64,000 bases of DNA, from positions 1 to 64,000 of the forward strand of contig CANPDU010000016.1 in assembly GCA_947573135.1 (NCBI GenBank), read 5' to 3'. This stretch comes from an uncultured Bacteroidales bacterium (GTDB lineage Bacteria > Bacteroidota > Bacteroidia > Bacteroidales > Muribaculaceae). Shown piece by piece: positions 8,904 through 19,151 of the stretch. Position 1 is the first letter of the stretch. Each line of letters starts with the position of its first letter. The translations under genes and the position numbers were made by a program. The notes beneath the pieces were generated by a model that saw only the letters and a list, made by a program, of their open reading frames with translations, was not told the DNA's origin and searched no databases.

Positions 8904-8951
8904 TTGTCGCAATGTTGTAACTTCGCGGTAAATAATGATTTGTCATTCAGG

Positions 8952-9512
8952 ATGCCCACTCAGTTTAATTCATATATTGATAATATTGACACTGATTTCT
9001 GGCGTGATCTATGTGTCAGTCAGGGAGTGCTGCGCCATTATGATAAGGGCGACGAGTTTATCACCGCCGGGGCTGTAGGACGATATATCGGTTATGTCGA
9101 ATCCGGATCTTTAAAGTATGTGTGCTATTCTTCCGACGGCGAATCTCATGTCATCGGACTGGAATTTGCCGGCCATTTTGTCTGCGATTTCCCGTTTTCA
9201 ATTTACGGTATGAAGTCGCGGTCGTCTATTATTGCGACAACGCCTTGCGACATATACTGTATTCCCTCTGCATGGATTGCAGAGCAGATGAAGCGCGATG
9301 ACAGACTGAAAGAGATTGTGGCGGCTTCGACCCGCGAAGTCTTTGCTACCGTTTATGACCGGCTTGTCGACCTCTATACTAAATCACCGCAGGAGCGTTA
9401 TGACGAACTCATCAGCACCGATAAAAATCTGTTTGCGCTTTTTTCGCTGAAAGATATTGCATCCGTGCTCAATATAACCCCGACTCATTTCAGCCGCCTG
9501 CGCAAAAAATAG
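8952..9512 (+). CDS. Crp/Fnr family transcriptional regulator
   Basis: A cyclic-nucleotide-binding-like beta-roll (about residues 15-115, with GDEFITAGAVGRYIGYVESG), a long dimer helix, and a short C-terminal helix-turn-helix (FSLKDIASVLNITPTHFSRLRKK). No cysteine cluster for an Fe-S centre is seen. The ORF can be extended to a TTG at 8904, but this would start inside the palindrome and upstream of the promoter box, so the ATG at 8952 is chosen (186 residues). The HTH ends right after the recognition helix, without the usual wing, as in many short Bacteroidetes members. The ligand is unknown. The divergent GLPGLI operon is the most likely target besides itself. Confidence 0.88.
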   Translation: MPTQFNSYIDNIDTDFWRDLCVSQGVLRHYDKGDEFITAGAVGRYIGYVESGSLKYVCYSSDGESHVIGLEFAGHFVCDFPFSIYGMKSRSSIIATTPCDIYCIPSAWIAEQMKRDDRLKEIVAASTREVFATVYDRLVDLYTKSPQERYDELISTDKNLFALFSLKDIASVLNITPTHFSRLRKK

Positions 9513-9515
9513 GTT

Positions 9516-10553
9516 TTAAAATTTCAGGTCGGAGAAATGCTTCTTGCCGCGGAGATAGTAGGCGGTGAGGATGTTGATCTTCGTGTCGTTGCGTGCTGCG
9601 AGGAGATTTAGTTTAGGGTGAGTGGTGTATGTTTTCCGCATCTTTGCGAAATCACGGTGGGCTTTTACTATAGCCGAAGCAAACTTAAATTTAAGCGACA
9701 CGAGATATTTCGCCCAGGCGATCGTGTCGAGAAGGCGACGGATAAAAAGTTTCCGGTTGCGCACATTGTCCGGCAGATTTTTATGAAGCATCAGCAAATT
9801 GTTGCGGAAGTTGAGATATGTTTTTCTCGGATTGCTGTCGGGCAGGGATCCCCCTCCTAGATGAAACACAAAAGCGTCGGGCACGGCCATAATGCGGTAG
9901 CCGGTCAGAAGTATCCGCCAGCAGAGGTCTATTTCCTCCATATGTGCGAAGAATGCCGTGTCCAGCCCTCCGACCTTGCGGTAGAGTTCTGTCCTGATCA
10001 TGAGACACGCGCCGCTCGCCCAAAAAATATCCATCTCGCTGTCATACTGGCCTTCGTCCGTCTCACATGTGCTGAAAATACGGCCGCGGCAGTAGGGGTA
10101 GCCGTTGCGGTCGAGGAAGCCGCCCGCAGCTCCCGCATATTCAAACTTGTCTGTTGAGTTGAAGCTGAGTATTTTGGGCTGACATGCTCCGACATCGGGG
10201 TGGGCTTCCATAAAACGGTAAAGCGTGTCGATCCATCCCGCGCCGGTGGCGACATCCGAATTCAGCAGAACCGTGTAACGGTAGTCCGCGAGATCAATTG
10301 CCTTGTTGTAACCGCCGGCGAAACCGTAGTTATTATCGAACAACATACATTCGACTTCGGGAAAATCCTTCTCCAGCAATGCGCGCGAGCCGTCGGTGCT
10401 TCCGTTGTCGGCGACGATGACGCGCGCGATTTCAGGATTGGTGGTGGCAATGACTTCAGGCAAAAATTCGCGGAGCAATTTCTCACCGTTCCAGTTGAGT
10501 ATTATCACTGCTACCTGTGGTCCTCGGCTGTTATTTGTGTCGTGGTTGTTCAT
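9516..10553 (-). CDS. Glycosyltransferase family 2
   Basis: A 345-residue GT-A fold enzyme that probably transfers a sugar from a nucleotide donor (rhamnosyl- or amino-sugar-transferase-like) onto a cell-surface glycan. N-terminal VIILNWNGEKLL, then ADNGSTDGS, the metal-site region VLLNSDV and a later acceptor segment AHMEEIDLCWR are typical of GT2 enzymes. The frame is open to 10646, but the ATG at 10553 gives the usual N-terminus; it overlaps the acyltransferase by 23 bases. It is the last gene of the run starting at typA. With rfbA and the cupin/aminotransferase genes upstream, it may use the dTDP-amino sugar made there. Confidence 0.85.
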   Translation of the reverse strand: MNNHDTNNSRGPQVAVIILNWNGEKLLREFLPEVIATTNPEIARVIVADNGSTDGSRALLEKDFPEVECMLFDNNYGFAGGYNKAIDLADYRYTVLLNSDVATGAGWIDTLYRFMEAHPDVGACQPKILSFNSTDKFEYAGAAGGFLDRNGYPYCRGRIFSTCETDEGQYDSEMDIFWASGACLMIRTELYRKVGGLDTAFFAHMEEIDLCWRILLTGYRIMAVPDAFVFHLGGGSLPDSNPRKTYLNFRNNLLMLHKNLPDNVRNRKLFIRRLLDTIAWAKYLVSLKFKFASAIVKAHRDFAKMRKTYTTHPKLNLLAARNDTKINILTAYYLRGKKHFSDLKF

Positions 10554-11454
10554 TATCTTCAAATGTGACCGGATTTTTCCAGCGTTTGTGTGTCCAGAGC
10601 CATAGCGATGGGTCGCGGCGGATTGAGGTCTGAAGCATATCGACATATTGATCCGTCACGCTGAACACTTCGCGTTTCGCTATGTCGGAGCTTATATCCC
10701 GTGTGACTATATGGTAATGGCCGCGTTTCGGTTTGTACATGTCCCAGTACACGACCCCCATGTTGAGTTTGCGCGCAAGCGTCTCGGTGCCGGTTATAAA
10801 GGCTGTGGGATGATTGAGGAATTCAACAACATGGATGAGGTCGCCGTGGCTTGGATGCTGGTCGCTCATGAAACCTACCACGGCCGGCAGTCCCGTGGCG
10901 CGGCATTCGCGGATTATGTCGCGGAAGACCGTATTTTTGGGGTAGGAATGCGATTTGAACCGGCTGCGCAGTTTTAGCATTAGGGCGTCGGTCCACTTGT
11001 CGCGCAACGGGCGGTAAACCTGACCGAAAATAATTCCTTCGTCAGGGCGCAGCCGTGTGTGGAGTGTCACAGACGGAGCCCACTCCCAGTTGCCGCAGTG
11101 TGAAAAGTAGACTGCCACGCTGCGGCCATCGGCAGTATACCGGTCGATGATATCGACATTGTCGAAAGTCATGCGTGCGGCCATCTGCCGGTCGCTGATA
11201 TGCAGCAGTTTTATAGTCTCGAATATGTAGTCGGCGAAATTACGGTAGAATTTACGCTCTATAGTCCGTAATTCGTGAGCGCTTTTGTCCTGGAAACTTT
11301 CTGAAAGATTCTTGGAGACTACTTTACGGCGATACCTTATAATATAGAATAGGAGGAAAAACGTCACGTCGGCCAGTCTGTATAGCAGCCAGAACGGCAT
11401 CAGTGCGCAGCCGTAAAGCAGTGCGTAAAATATTCCGTGGACGAGGCGTCTCAT
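10531..11454 (-). CDS. Lipid A biosynthesis acyltransferase (LpxL/HtrB family)
   Basis: A 307-residue inner-membrane enzyme that adds a secondary acyl chain to lipid A. A hydrophobic N-terminal anchor (about residues 5-38) is followed by the catalytic HX4E motif in SHCGNWEW (His119, Glu124). The central SDQHPSHG block is typical of the family. It overlaps mtaB by 4 bases and the GT2 start by 23, so translation is coupled in this run. Acyl specificity cannot be read from sequence. Confidence 0.85.
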   Translation of the reverse strand: MRRLVHGIFYALLYGCALMPFWLLYRLADVTFFLLFYIIRYRRKVVSKNLSESFQDKSAHELRTIERKFYRNFADYIFETIKLLHISDRQMAARMTFDNVDIIDRYTADGRSVAVYFSHCGNWEWAPSVTLHTRLRPDEGIIFGQVYRPLRDKWTDALMLKLRSRFKSHSYPKNTVFRDIIRECRATGLPAVVGFMSDQHPSHGDLIHVVEFLNHPTAFITGTETLARKLNMGVVYWDMYKPKRGHYHIVTRDISSDIAKREVFSVTDQYVDMLQTSIRRDPSLWLWTHKRWKNPVTFEDNEQPRHK

Positions 11455-12785
11455 ATCTTCAGTGTCGCTTTTATGCTTTCCCGTTCGGCAATCGGTTCGC
11501 CGAGCTTTACCATGGCTATTGTATTGTCAAGCGTCTTTGCTTTTGCAGCATCTATACCTTCGATCTCCACTTTCAGATAATTGTCGGTAAAACCGCTCAG
11601 GGGATGTCCGGCACGCGGATGTTCGAGAAGCACAGGACGGACTGTGCCGGTGAAACGGCGTGTGAAATCGTCGAGCTTGCGCTCGCTGACAGCCAGCATC
11701 TGGCGTGTGCGGCGATGCTTTTCTTCCTGACTGACGATATGGTCTATTTCGAGTGCGCGGGTACCCGGGCGTTCAGAGTAGGTGAATACATGGAGACGCG
11801 AGATGTCGAGGCCTTCGATGAAGGCTTTTGACTCAGCGAAACATTCATCGGTCTCTCCGCGTGCTCCGACAATAAGGTCGACACCGATAAATGCGTCGGG
11901 GATGATATGTCTGATCTTCTCTATTTTACCGGCGAATGTCGCAGTGTCATAGTGGCGGCGCATCAGTTTCAGCACTTCGTCCGATCCGCTCTGGAGCGGA
12001 ATATGGAAGTGAGGCATAAATCTGCGTGATCCGGCGACAAATTCTATGATCTCGTCAGTAAGCAGATTTGGCTCTATCGACGAGATACGGTAACGTTCGA
12101 TGCCGTCGACTTTGTCGAGCTCTCTGATAAGATCGAGAAAGTTGTCGTCGCGTCCTTTGCCGAAATCACCGATGTTGACGCCGGTGATCACGATTTCTTT
12201 TCCGCCGTCGGCAGCTACTTCACGCGCCTGGCTGACGATCATGTCGATTGATCCTGAACGCGAACGTCCGCGGGCTTTGGGGATAGTGCAGTAGGTGCAC
12301 CAGTAGTCGCAGCCGTCCTGAACTTTGAGAAAATAACGTGTCCGGTCGCCGCGTGAGCATGACGGCATGAACGAACGTATGTCGCGTACATCTCCCACGA
12401 GGCTGAGGGGCTGATGATCGGCTGACCATTTTTCAACGAAATCGCAGAGCTCGAGTTTGCGGTCGATGCCGGCGACAATCTGTACGCCCGGCAGTGACGC
12501 TACTTCATCGCTCTTTAGCTGTGCATAGCAGCCGGTCACAATGATTGCGGCGTCAGGGAAACGACGGTTGAGCGAACGTATGGCCTGACGGCATTTTTTG
12601 TCAGCAAGATCAGTGACCGAACATGAGTTGATCACGATGAAATCGGGCGTTTCGCCCGGGGTTATGCGCCTTACTCCTTTTTCGGCAAACATACGGGCGA
12701 CAGTCGATGTCTCGGCAAAGTTGAGCTTGCAGCCGAATGTATGAAAAAGTGCGGTGCGATTATCAAATGTTGTCTTGTCGATCAT
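11451..12785 (-). CDS. mtaB: tRNA t6A37 methylthiotransferase MtaB
   Basis: A radical-SAM methylthiotransferase that converts t6A37 to ms2t6A37 in ANN-decoding tRNAs. The N-terminal domain has three cluster cysteines (Cys19, Cys55, Cys86). The radical SAM motif is Cys159, Cys163 and Cys166 in [16 protein letters not shown], and a TRAM-like region is at the C-terminus. The start FHTFGCKLN distinguishes MtaB from MiaB and RimO. The 444-residue length is normal. It overlaps the aminotransferase by 4 bases and the acyltransferase by 4 bases. Position in the run looks opportunistic rather than functional. Confidence 0.93.
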   Translation of the reverse strand: MIDKTTFDNRTALFHTFGCKLNFAETSTVARMFAEKGVRRITPGETPDFIVINSCSVTDLADKKCRQAIRSLNRRFPDAAIIVTGCYAQLKSDEVASLPGVQIVAGIDRKLELCDFVEKWSADHQPLSLVGDVRDIRSFMPSCSRGDRTRYFLKVQDGCDYWCTYCTIPKARGRSRSGSIDMIVSQAREVAADGGKEIVITGVNIGDFGKGRDDNFLDLIRELDKVDGIERYRISSIEPNLLTDEIIEFVAGSRRFMPHFHIPLQSGSDEVLKLMRRHYDTATFAGKIEKIRHIIPDAFIGVDLIVGARGETDECFAESKAFIEGLDISRLHVFTYSERPGTRALEIDHIVSQEEKHRRTRQMLAVSERKLDDFTRRFTGTVRPVLLEHPRAGHPLSGFTDNYLKVEIEGIDAAKAKTLDNTIAMVKLGEPIAERESIKATLKI

Positions 12786-13912
12786 TGTTCGCCGGGATTA
12801 TAGTGGTTGATAATATCGGCTATTTTGCCGGCATCGCTTTCGGATGTGCAGCGGCTTATCGGCAGACAGACAACTGTCCGTGCGATTTCGCGCGCAACGG
12901 GACACTCCGGATTGTATTTGTCGGCATAGCAGGGCTGGTCAAACGGTGCGGTGGGATACAGAACATCTGTCATTACTCCGTTGTCTGACATATATTGGCG
13001 GAATTTGTCGCGCTGTTCCGTGCGCAGAACATACTGATGCCAGACCATGCTGTTGTTGTCGGTGAACATCGGTTTGACTACGGTCGGATTTGTTATTTTA
13101 CTGTCGTAAACTGCCGCGATACGGCGTCGCGAAGAGCTTTCTTCGTCAACGTGAGGCAGCTTGACGCGAAGCACTGCGGCCTGAATCGGATCGAGACGAC
13201 TGTTGAGCCCGATATATATATTATGGTATCTACGGTCCGAGCCGTAGTTGGCGATCGCTCTGACAGCGCTTGCAAGCTCCGGATCCGAGGTCGTAACCGC
13301 TCCGGCATCGCCGAGTGCCCCTATATTTTTAGTAGGGTAGAAACTGAATGCCGCAGCGTCACCGAGTGAGCCGGTTATGCGAGTTCCGTCGGCAGTAGTG
13401 GCTCCGATGGCTTGGGCGTTGTCTTCGATTATTTTCAGATTATATTTATTCGCGAATGCCTGCAGCGCATCGTCAAAACATGTGCGGCCATAGAGATGGA
13501 CGGTCATTACGCCGCGTGTCTTTGGAGTCAGATATTCGTCCAGCCTTGATGTGTCAAGATTCATCGTCTTTGGATCTGGTTCGGCGAAAACGGGTGTAAG
13601 ACCATTGTCCGAGACGGCGAGTACCGATGCGATATATGTGTTAGCCGGCACAATTATCTCGTCGCCGGGCTTCATGGCGCCGGATTCGATATATGCACGC
13701 AGGATCAGGCGCAGCGCATCGAGTCCGTTGGCGACGCCGACGCAATATTTTGCACCGCAGAGATCGGCGAGTTCCGCTTCAAACGATTCCACTTCCGGAC
13801 CTCCTATATAGCGGCCGCTCGCAGTAACCCGCAGCAGCGCTTCGTCGATTTTTTTGGCAAATGGACTGTTGACTGTTTTAAGATCAAGAAATGTATATCG
13901 TTTGTCTGTCAT
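12782..13912 (-). CDS. DegT/DnrJ/EryC1 sugar aminotransferase (FdtB/QdtB-like)
   Basis: A 376-residue PLP enzyme that transfers an amino group to a keto-sugar nucleotide. The Schiff-base lysine is Lys195 in [12 protein letters not shown]. Asp164 in EDNAQ contacts the PLP ring. The N-terminal FLDLKTVN is typical for dTDP-3-keto-6-deoxyhexose transaminases. With rfbA and two FdtA/QdtA-like cupins directly upstream (4-base overlap), the likely product is dTDP-3-amino-3,6-dideoxy-hexose (Fuc3N or Qui3N). The exact epimer cannot be deduced. No N-acetyltransferase (FdtC/QdtC) and no RmlB dehydratase lie in this run. Confidence 0.88.
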   Translation of the reverse strand: MTDKRYTFLDLKTVNSPFAKKIDEALLRVTASGRYIGGPEVESFEAELADLCGAKYCVGVANGLDALRLILRAYIESGAMKPGDEIIVPANTYIASVLAVSDNGLTPVFAEPDPKTMNLDTSRLDEYLTPKTRGVMTVHLYGRTCFDDALQAFANKYNLKIIEDNAQAIGATTADGTRITGSLGDAAAFSFYPTKNIGALGDAGAVTTSDPELASAVRAIANYGSDRRYHNIYIGLNSRLDPIQAAVLRVKLPHVDEESSSRRRIAAVYDSKITNPTVVKPMFTDNNSMVWHQYVLRTEQRDKFRQYMSDNGVMTDVLYPTAPFDQPCYADKYNPECPVAREIARTVVCLPISRCTSESDAGKIADIINHYNPGEQ

Positions 13913-14346
13913 TCTTTTTCAGCGGTAAGTTTTTTGAATTCGGAGTACTCGCGTACATAATCGTCTTCGGCATATTTTTCCGAGGCGAGCACCAGACAGA
14001 TCGATCCTGATGAAAAATTGTCGAGTGTACGCCATATACCGGCAGGCAACAGCAGCCCCTTAGCCGGATTGTTTAGGCTTATGCGCTTTACATTATGTCC
14101 GTCATCGACCACGACATCAAATGATCCGGCAAGCGCGACAACCAGCTCGATTGTTTCGAGATGTGAGTGTCCGCCGCGTTCGGCTCCTGCCGGAAGATCA
14201 TAGAGATAGTAGACGCGTCTGACACAGAAAGGCGCTACGGCGAGATTTTCCATTACAGTCAGACGTCCGTTTGAGTGTCCTATGGTCTTGAGGTCAATGA
14301 AGCGGCAATCGTTGATGTCGGAATGCCTGTGGCTATAAGAGTTCAT
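13909..14346 (-). CDS. FdtA/QdtA-type cupin ketoisomerase (copy 1)
   Basis: A small cupin, probably an isomerase moving the keto group from C4 to C3 on a dTDP-6-deoxy-4-keto sugar. It has the family start FIDLKTIG, the turn [19 protein letters not shown] with two histidines in the expected active-site positions, and the end [19 protein letters not shown]. The frame is open to 14391, but the ATG at 14346 gives the family-like N-terminus (145 residues). It overlaps the aminotransferase by 4 bases and the second cupin by 14, so all three are translationally coupled. Confidence 0.85.
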   Translation of the reverse strand: MNSYSHRHSDINDCRFIDLKTIGHSNGRLTVMENLAVAPFCVRRVYYLYDLPAGAERGGHSHLETIELVVALAGSFDVVVDDGHNVKRISLNNPAKGLLLPAGIWRTLDNFSSGSICLVLASEKYAEDDYVREYSEFKKLTAEKE

Positions 14347-14761
14347 CGGCAAGACTGGATTTGAATAGTTCGTAATCGCGTATATAGTCATCCTCGTCGA
14401 AAAGTTTCGAGGCTATGGTCAGGCATGTTGTTCCCGTGACGAAATCGGTTATCGACCGCCAGGTCATAGGCGGCAGGTATAATCCGGTATTGCTGTGGTT
14501 AAGGGTATATGATTTAACAGCGCCGTCGCCTTTGTCGACAGTGACAGTGCATTGTCCGCTTGTGGCTATGATGACTTCGGCGCAGGTACGGAGAGCGCGC
14601 CCGTGACGTTCGCGCCATGACGGAATATCGTATGTCCAGTATACGCGTTCGATCTCGAATGGAAGAATTTTACCGCCTTCAGCAAACGACAGATTACCTC
14701 TCGGATCTGTTATCCTGGGAAACTCTATGATGCACGGTTCAAAAAACTTTTCCATCGGCAA
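14333..14761 (-). CDS. FdtA/QdtA-type cupin, divergent (copy 2)
   Basis: A 142-residue paralogue of the neighbouring cupin. It keeps [16 protein letters not shown], the strand pattern and the end [17 protein letters not shown] with [10 protein letters not shown] (copy 1: [10 protein letters not shown]). However, the GGHSH pair is replaced by RHGRALRT, leaving one of the two active-site histidines. It may be a second isomerase with another specificity or a non-catalytic partner of copy 1. It overlaps rfbA by 23 bases. A second possible ATG two codons downstream would make it 140 residues. Confidence 0.8.
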   Translation of the reverse strand: MPMEKFFEPCIIEFPRITDPRGNLSFAEGGKILPFEIERVYWTYDIPSWRERHGRALRTCAEVIIATSGQCTVTVDKGDGAVKSYTLNHSNTGLYLPPMTWRSITDFVTGTTCLTIASKLFDEDDYIRDYELFKSSLADELL

Positions 14762-15620
14762 GTCTGATTAAATACTGTCCATAATCTGTCTGTTGCAATC
14801 TTTCTCCCAGTCGCCTGAGTTCCTGAGCTGAGATAAATCCGCGCCTGAATGCGACTTCTTCGGGAGCGCTTATGACGATTCCCTGACGACGTTCGATTGC
14901 CTCTACAAAATTAGAGGCATCGATAAGAGAATCCACTGTGCCCGTGTCAAGCCAAGCAAATCCTCTGCCAAAACACTTTACGCGCAGCTTGTTACGCCGC
15001 AGATACTCTTCGTTGACAGATGTTATCTCATATTCGCCTCTGGCCGACGGCTTGATGGCGGCCGCTATGTCGACTACATTGTTAGGATAAAAATATATGC
15101 CGACAACAGCTTTGTCGCTGCGAGGCTCTGACGGCTTTTCTTCAATGGCGACCGGCAAACCGCCATCATCGAGAGTCACGACTCCGAAACGTCTCGGATC
15201 CGTGACCGGATAGCCGAAGATTGTAGCCAGCCCCTTGTCGGCGTTGTTGACAGCGTCAAGCATCATGCCGGTGAAGCCCTGCCCGTAAAAGATGTTGTCC
15301 CCGAGAATCAGACACACCGGATCATCTCCGATAAACTCACGCCCGATCACAAAAGCCTGAGCCAGGCCGTCGGGCTGCGGCTGCACTGCGTATGAAAATC
15401 TTACGCCCCATTTGCTGCCGTCGCCGAGCAGCCTTTCAATCTGCGGCAGATCGACCGGCGTGGATATTATGAGTATATCTCTGATGCCGGCAAGCATGAG
15501 TGTCGACACCGGATAATAGATCATCGGCTTGTCGTAGACGGGTACGAGCTGCTTTGACAGTGCCAGTGTTATAGGGTAGAGCCGTGTGCCGGATCCTCCG
15601 GCTAAAACTATGCCTTTCAT
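14739..15620 (-). CDS. rfbA: Glucose-1-phosphate thymidylyltransferase
   Basis: Makes dTDP-glucose from dTTP and glucose-1-phosphate, the entry step to dTDP-deoxysugars. The nucleotide-binding loop [10 protein letters not shown] is at residues 7-16, with [24 protein letters not shown] following. The segment [10 protein letters not shown] and the C-terminal GFAWLDTGT are intact; 293 residues is normal. It sits 19 bases downstream of cdaA and begins the sugar part of the run. rfbB (RmlB), rfbC and rfbD are absent here, so the 4-keto intermediate must come from an rfbB located elsewhere. Confidence 0.95.
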   Translation of the reverse strand: MKGIVLAGGSGTRLYPITLALSKQLVPVYDKPMIYYPVSTLMLAGIRDILIISTPVDLPQIERLLGDGSKWGVRFSYAVQPQPDGLAQAFVIGREFIGDDPVCLILGDNIFYGQGFTGMMLDAVNNADKGLATIFGYPVTDPRRFGVVTLDDGGLPVAIEEKPSEPRSDKAVVGIYFYPNNVVDIAAAIKPSARGEYEITSVNEEYLRRNKLRVKCFGRGFAWLDTGTVDSLIDASNFVEAIERRQGIVISAPEEVAFRRGFISAQELRRLGERLQQTDYGQYLIRLADGKVF

Positions 15621-15639
15621 CTTCGGTCTGTAATTAAAG

Positions 15640-16413
15640 TTATTGAGGAGTAAGAACTGACAGACGGTGCTCGAGTTCGGTCGAAGTCAGTCGTGTCGAC
15701 AGGCGTCCGCGATGAGCCATGGATATGTTGCCTGTTTCTTCCGACACAACGATCGCTACGGCGTCTGTCGCCTGAGCGATGCCGAGTGCCGAGCGGTGAC
15801 GCAGACCGAGCGACCGCGGCACGTCGCTGTCATGGCTGACCGGAAGGATACATCCCGCGGCGGCGATTCTGTCACCGGCAACGATCATGGCGCCGTCGTG
15901 GAGCGGAGAATTCTTGAAAAATATATTTTCTATCAGACGGCTGTTGATCTTTGCGTCGATCATGTCGCCTGTTTTTTCATAATTGTCGAGCGGTATTGAC
16001 TGTTCGATCACTATCAGTGCGCCGGTCTTGCTCTTTGCCATTGACATGCAGGCATAAACTATAGGCATGATCCACTTGCGTGAATCCGCGTCGAGTTCGG
16101 CTTTGTGATGATGGAGTATCTTGTTGAGAAAACGCCAGCGCCTGTGGGAACCGAGTTCGACAAGAAAGCGTTTGATCTGGTCGACAAACAGTATGACAAG
16201 GATCAGAAGACCGATACTCATGAATTTGTCGAGTATCGTGCCGATCAGCCTCATGTTGAAGATCTCCGATGCGAGAGCCCAGACGACAATAAACGCCATT
16301 ATACCGTAGAAGATATTTATAGTGCCTGACTCCTTCATCAGTCTGTAGATGTAGAAGAGCAGCAGCGCGACTATGAAAATGTCGATTATGTCTTTTATTC
16401 CGAACGAAAACAT
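15640..16413 (-). CDS. cdaA: Diadenylate cyclase CdaA (c-di-AMP synthase)
   Basis: A 257-residue membrane enzyme that condenses two ATP into c-di-AMP. Three N-terminal membrane segments (about residues 8-25, 33-52, 58-78) are followed by a DisA_N domain with the motifs DGA (173-175) and RHR (205-207). The start at 16413 gives the usual short lead into the first helix. It lies between folP (13-base gap) and rfbA (19-base gap), in the operon headed by typA. No CdaR-type regulator or GlmM gene accompanies it here, unlike in Firmicutes. Confidence 0.93.
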   Translation of the reverse strand: MFSFGIKDIIDIFIVALLLFYIYRLMKESGTINIFYGIMAFIVVWALASEIFNMRLIGTILDKFMSIGLLILVILFVDQIKRFLVELGSHRRWRFLNKILHHHKAELDADSRKWIMPIVYACMSMAKSKTGALIVIEQSIPLDNYEKTGDMIDAKINSRLIENIFFKNSPLHDGAMIVAGDRIAAAGCILPVSHDSDVPRSLGLRHRSALGIAQATDAVAIVVSEETGNISMAHRGRLSTRLTSTELEHRLSVLTPQ

Positions 16414-16426
16414 GGCTGAACCGGAC

Positions 16427-17269
16427 TTATGCCTCGTTGAGGCAGTTTATTATATCGATGGCTTCACGGGCGGCTCTGACATCATGGACACGAAGTATCG
16501 AAGCTCCGCGTTCAAGCGCGAGAGTGTTGATTACGGTTGTGGCGTTAAGCGCCTCGGCCGGGCTTATATCCAGCAGTCGGGTGACCATTGACTTTCTCGA
16601 CACACCTATCAGCAGCGGACGTCCGAAGCATTTGAACAAATCAAGCTCACGCAGCAGACTGTAGTTCTGATCGAGAGTCTTTGCGAATCCGAAACCGGGA
16701 TCGACAATGACGTCGCTGACGCCGAGAAGCGACAGCCGCTCAAGTTTCGGAGCAAGTTCGGCCATGACACCGGCGGTAACGCCGTCGGGATAATCAGTCA
16801 GGCTCTGCATGGTCGAGGGAGTCCCGCGCATATGCATCAGTATATATGGAACGCGGAGCTCAGCCACGGTTTCAAACATAGCCTCATCAAGATCGCCTCC
16901 CGATATGTCATTGATGATATCCGCTCCGAACTCGCTGATGCAGCGGCGTGCTACTTCAGCGCGGAATGTGTCGACCGATACGGGGATATCGGGAGCTATC
17001 TCCCTGACAATTCTGAGACCGGTCTCAAACCGTCTGATTTCTTCCTCGGCCGGGACATCCACGGCGCCGGGGCGCGATGAATAAGCCCCGATATCTATCA
17101 TGTCGGCACCCTCGGAAACTGCGGTCATGACATTTTTCGCAATAAGATCAGACGTGAAACTACGGCTGCCGGCGTAGAATGAATCAGGCGTCACATTGAT
17201 GATTGCCATGACCGCCGGACGGTCGAAAGTTACAAGTCTGCCTCTTATATTCAGCGAAAAAGGTTTCAT
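16427..17269 (-). CDS. folP: Dihydropteroate synthase
   Basis: Joins p-aminobenzoate to dihydropterin pyrophosphate in folate synthesis; the target of sulfonamides. It has MAIINVTPDSFYAGSRS, the segment GADMIDIGAYSSRPGA, and the later DPGFGFAKTLDQNY and LIGVSRKSM motifs. The length of 280 residues is normal. It lies 12 bases after typA and 13 before cdaA on the same strand, so it is read as part of one operon. Confidence 0.95.
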   Translation of the reverse strand: MKPFSLNIRGRLVTFDRPAVMAIINVTPDSFYAGSRSFTSDLIAKNVMTAVSEGADMIDIGAYSSRPGAVDVPAEEEIRRFETGLRIVREIAPDIPVSVDTFRAEVARRCISEFGADIINDISGGDLDEAMFETVAELRVPYILMHMRGTPSTMQSLTDYPDGVTAGVMAELAPKLERLSLLGVSDVIVDPGFGFAKTLDQNYSLLRELDLFKCFGRPLLIGVSRKSMVTRLLDISPAEALNATTVINTLALERGASILRVHDVRAAREAIDIINCLNEA

Positions 17270-17281
17270 GAGCCTGTCTGT

Positions 17282-19081
17282 TTAGCTTTTCCCTGCGCGT
17301 TTGCGTTCGAGTTCGTCAAGTATAATCTTACGCAATCGTAAGTGATGAGGTGTCACCTCTACATATTCGTCCTCTTTGATATATTCAAGCGCTTCTTCAA
17401 GACTGAAAACGACAGGCGGAACAATGCGCGCCTTGTCATCGGCACCCGACGCACGCATGTTGGTCAGCTTCTTTGACTTGGTAACGTTGACTACGATGTC
17501 ATTGTCTTTGGCGTTTTCACCGACAACCTGACCGGCATAGACCTCTTCCTGCGGGAATATGAAGAATCGTCCGCGATCCTGAAGCTTGTCGATGGCGTAG
17601 GCATAGGCTGTGCCGGCTTCAAGAGCGATGAGCGAGCCGTTGGTGCGGCGTTCGATATCTCCTTTCCACGGCTGATACTCGAGGAAACGGTGTGCCATAA
17701 TGGCCTCGCCGGCCGAAGCGGTGAGCACATTGTTACGAAGCCCGATTATGCCGCGTGAAGGGATCTGGAATTCCATATGCACCCGGTCGTTCTGAGCTGT
17801 CATAGTCAGCAGATCACCCTTGCGGCGTGTGACCATATCGATTATCTTCGAGGAATATTCCTCGGTAACGTTTATGGTGAGCAGTTCGACCGGCTCACAT
17901 TTTTTGCCGTCGATCTCCTTGATTATTACCTGAGGCTGTCCGACCTGAAGTTCGTAGCCTTCGCGGCGCATGGTCTCGATAAGGACCGAGAGATGAAGCA
18001 CACCTCGGCCATAGACTGTCCAGATATCCTCGTGAGGGGCTTTTTCGACTCTCAGTGCGAGGTTGCGGTCAAGTTCTTTCGTGAGTCGGTCACCTATATG
18101 ACGAGAAGTGACATACTTGCCGTCGCGTCCGAAGAAAGGACTGTCGTTGATCGTGAACGTCATCGACATTGTAGGCTCGTCGATGGCTATACGGGGCAGC
18201 GGCTCGGGGTTGTTGATGTCGGCTACTGTATCACCGATCTCAAAGCCCTCGATGCCTACGAGCGCGCATATATCTCCGCTGGAGACTTCCTTTACACGTT
18301 TGCGGCCCATGCCTTCAAATGTGTGAAGCTCTTTTATTTTCTGACGGGAGACTGTGCCGTCGCGGCGACAGAGCGCTATGTCCATGCCTTCGCGCAGGGT
18401 GCCCCGGTGGACACGCCCCACTGCGATACGGCCTACATAGTTTGAATAGTCGAGTGAGGTGATCAGCATCTGGGCGTCGCCTTCGAGCGACTTCGGAGCC
18501 GGAATGTATTCGATGATTGCGTCAAGCAGCGGCAGGATATTGTCTGTCGGTTTGCGCCAGTCGGTGCTCATCCAGCCTTCTTTGGCCGATCCGAAAATAG
18601 TCGGGAAATCAAGCTGCTCTTCGGTCGCGTCAAGGTTGAACATAAGATCGAACACCATTTCCTGAACCTCGTCGGGACGGCAGTTGGGTTTGTCGACCTT
18701 GTTTATGACCACGATAGGCTTCAGCCCGATCTGAATGGCTTTCTGAAGCACGAAGCGCGTCTGGGGCATCGGGCCTTCGAAAGCGTCGACGAGGAGAAGA
18801 CAGCCGTCGGCCATGTTGAGCACGCGCTCCACTTCGCCGCCAAAGTCGGCGTGTCCCGGGGTGTCGATGATGTTTATTTTGGTTCCCTTGTAATCGATGG
18901 AAACGTTTTTCGACAGAATTGTTATGCCGCGTTCACGCTCAAGATCGTTATTGTCAAGAATAAGTTCGCCGGCGTTCTGATTGTCTCTGAAAAGATGTCC
19001 GGCAAGGAGCATTTTGTCGACAACCGTTGTTTTGCCGTGGTCGACATGGGCTATAATAGCGATGTTTCTGATATTCTGCAT
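17282..19081 (-). CDS. typA: Translational GTPase TypA/BipA
   Basis: A ribosome-binding GTPase of the EF-G superfamily involved in 50S assembly and stress growth. The G1 motif AHVDHGKT is at about residues 11-18, followed by [14 protein letters not shown] and NKVDKP, and then the EF-G-like domains III and V and the TypA-specific C-terminus. The frame extends to a TTG at 19108, but the -7 promoter box lies there (19113-19106). The ATG at 19081 is therefore chosen, giving 599 residues. It heads the ten-gene run down to the GT2 gene. Confidence 0.95.
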   Translation of the reverse strand: MQNIRNIAIIAHVDHGKTTVVDKMLLAGHLFRDNQNAGELILDNNDLERERGITILSKNVSIDYKGTKINIIDTPGHADFGGEVERVLNMADGCLLLVDAFEGPMPQTRFVLQKAIQIGLKPIVVINKVDKPNCRPDEVQEMVFDLMFNLDATEEQLDFPTIFGSAKEGWMSTDWRKPTDNILPLLDAIIEYIPAPKSLEGDAQMLITSLDYSNYVGRIAVGRVHRGTLREGMDIALCRRDGTVSRQKIKELHTFEGMGRKRVKEVSSGDICALVGIEGFEIGDTVADINNPEPLPRIAIDEPTMSMTFTINDSPFFGRDGKYVTSRHIGDRLTKELDRNLALRVEKAPHEDIWTVYGRGVLHLSVLIETMRREGYELQVGQPQVIIKEIDGKKCEPVELLTINVTEEYSSKIIDMVTRRKGDLLTMTAQNDRVHMEFQIPSRGIIGLRNNVLTASAGEAIMAHRFLEYQPWKGDIERRTNGSLIALEAGTAYAYAIDKLQDRGRFFIFPQEEVYAGQVVGENAKDNDIVVNVTKSKKLTNMRASGADDKARIVPPVVFSLEEALEYIKEDEYVEVTPHHLRLRKIILDELERKRAGKS

Positions 19082-19105
19082 TGATTGCTCTTTTTTGTCG
19101 AACGA

Positions 19106-19113
19106 CAAAGTTA
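19106..19113 (-). promoter_or_regulatory. Promoter box of the typA-folP-cdaA-sugar operon
   Basis: The minus strand reads TAACTTTG, a perfect -7 box, with the typA start 25 bases downstream. No TTTG -33 box is seen at the ideal distance. It is the only clear promoter box noticed for the whole run 9516-19081. Confidence 0.7.
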
Positions 19114-19151
19114 CGAATTTTTTGTGAATTAATGCCGAACTCCGGGGTTTT

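Noticed and set aside
8904-8951. Longer TTG start for the Crp/Fnr gene
   Set aside because: It would begin one base after the palindrome ends and precede the -7 box; the ATG at 8952 fits the promoter and the family length.
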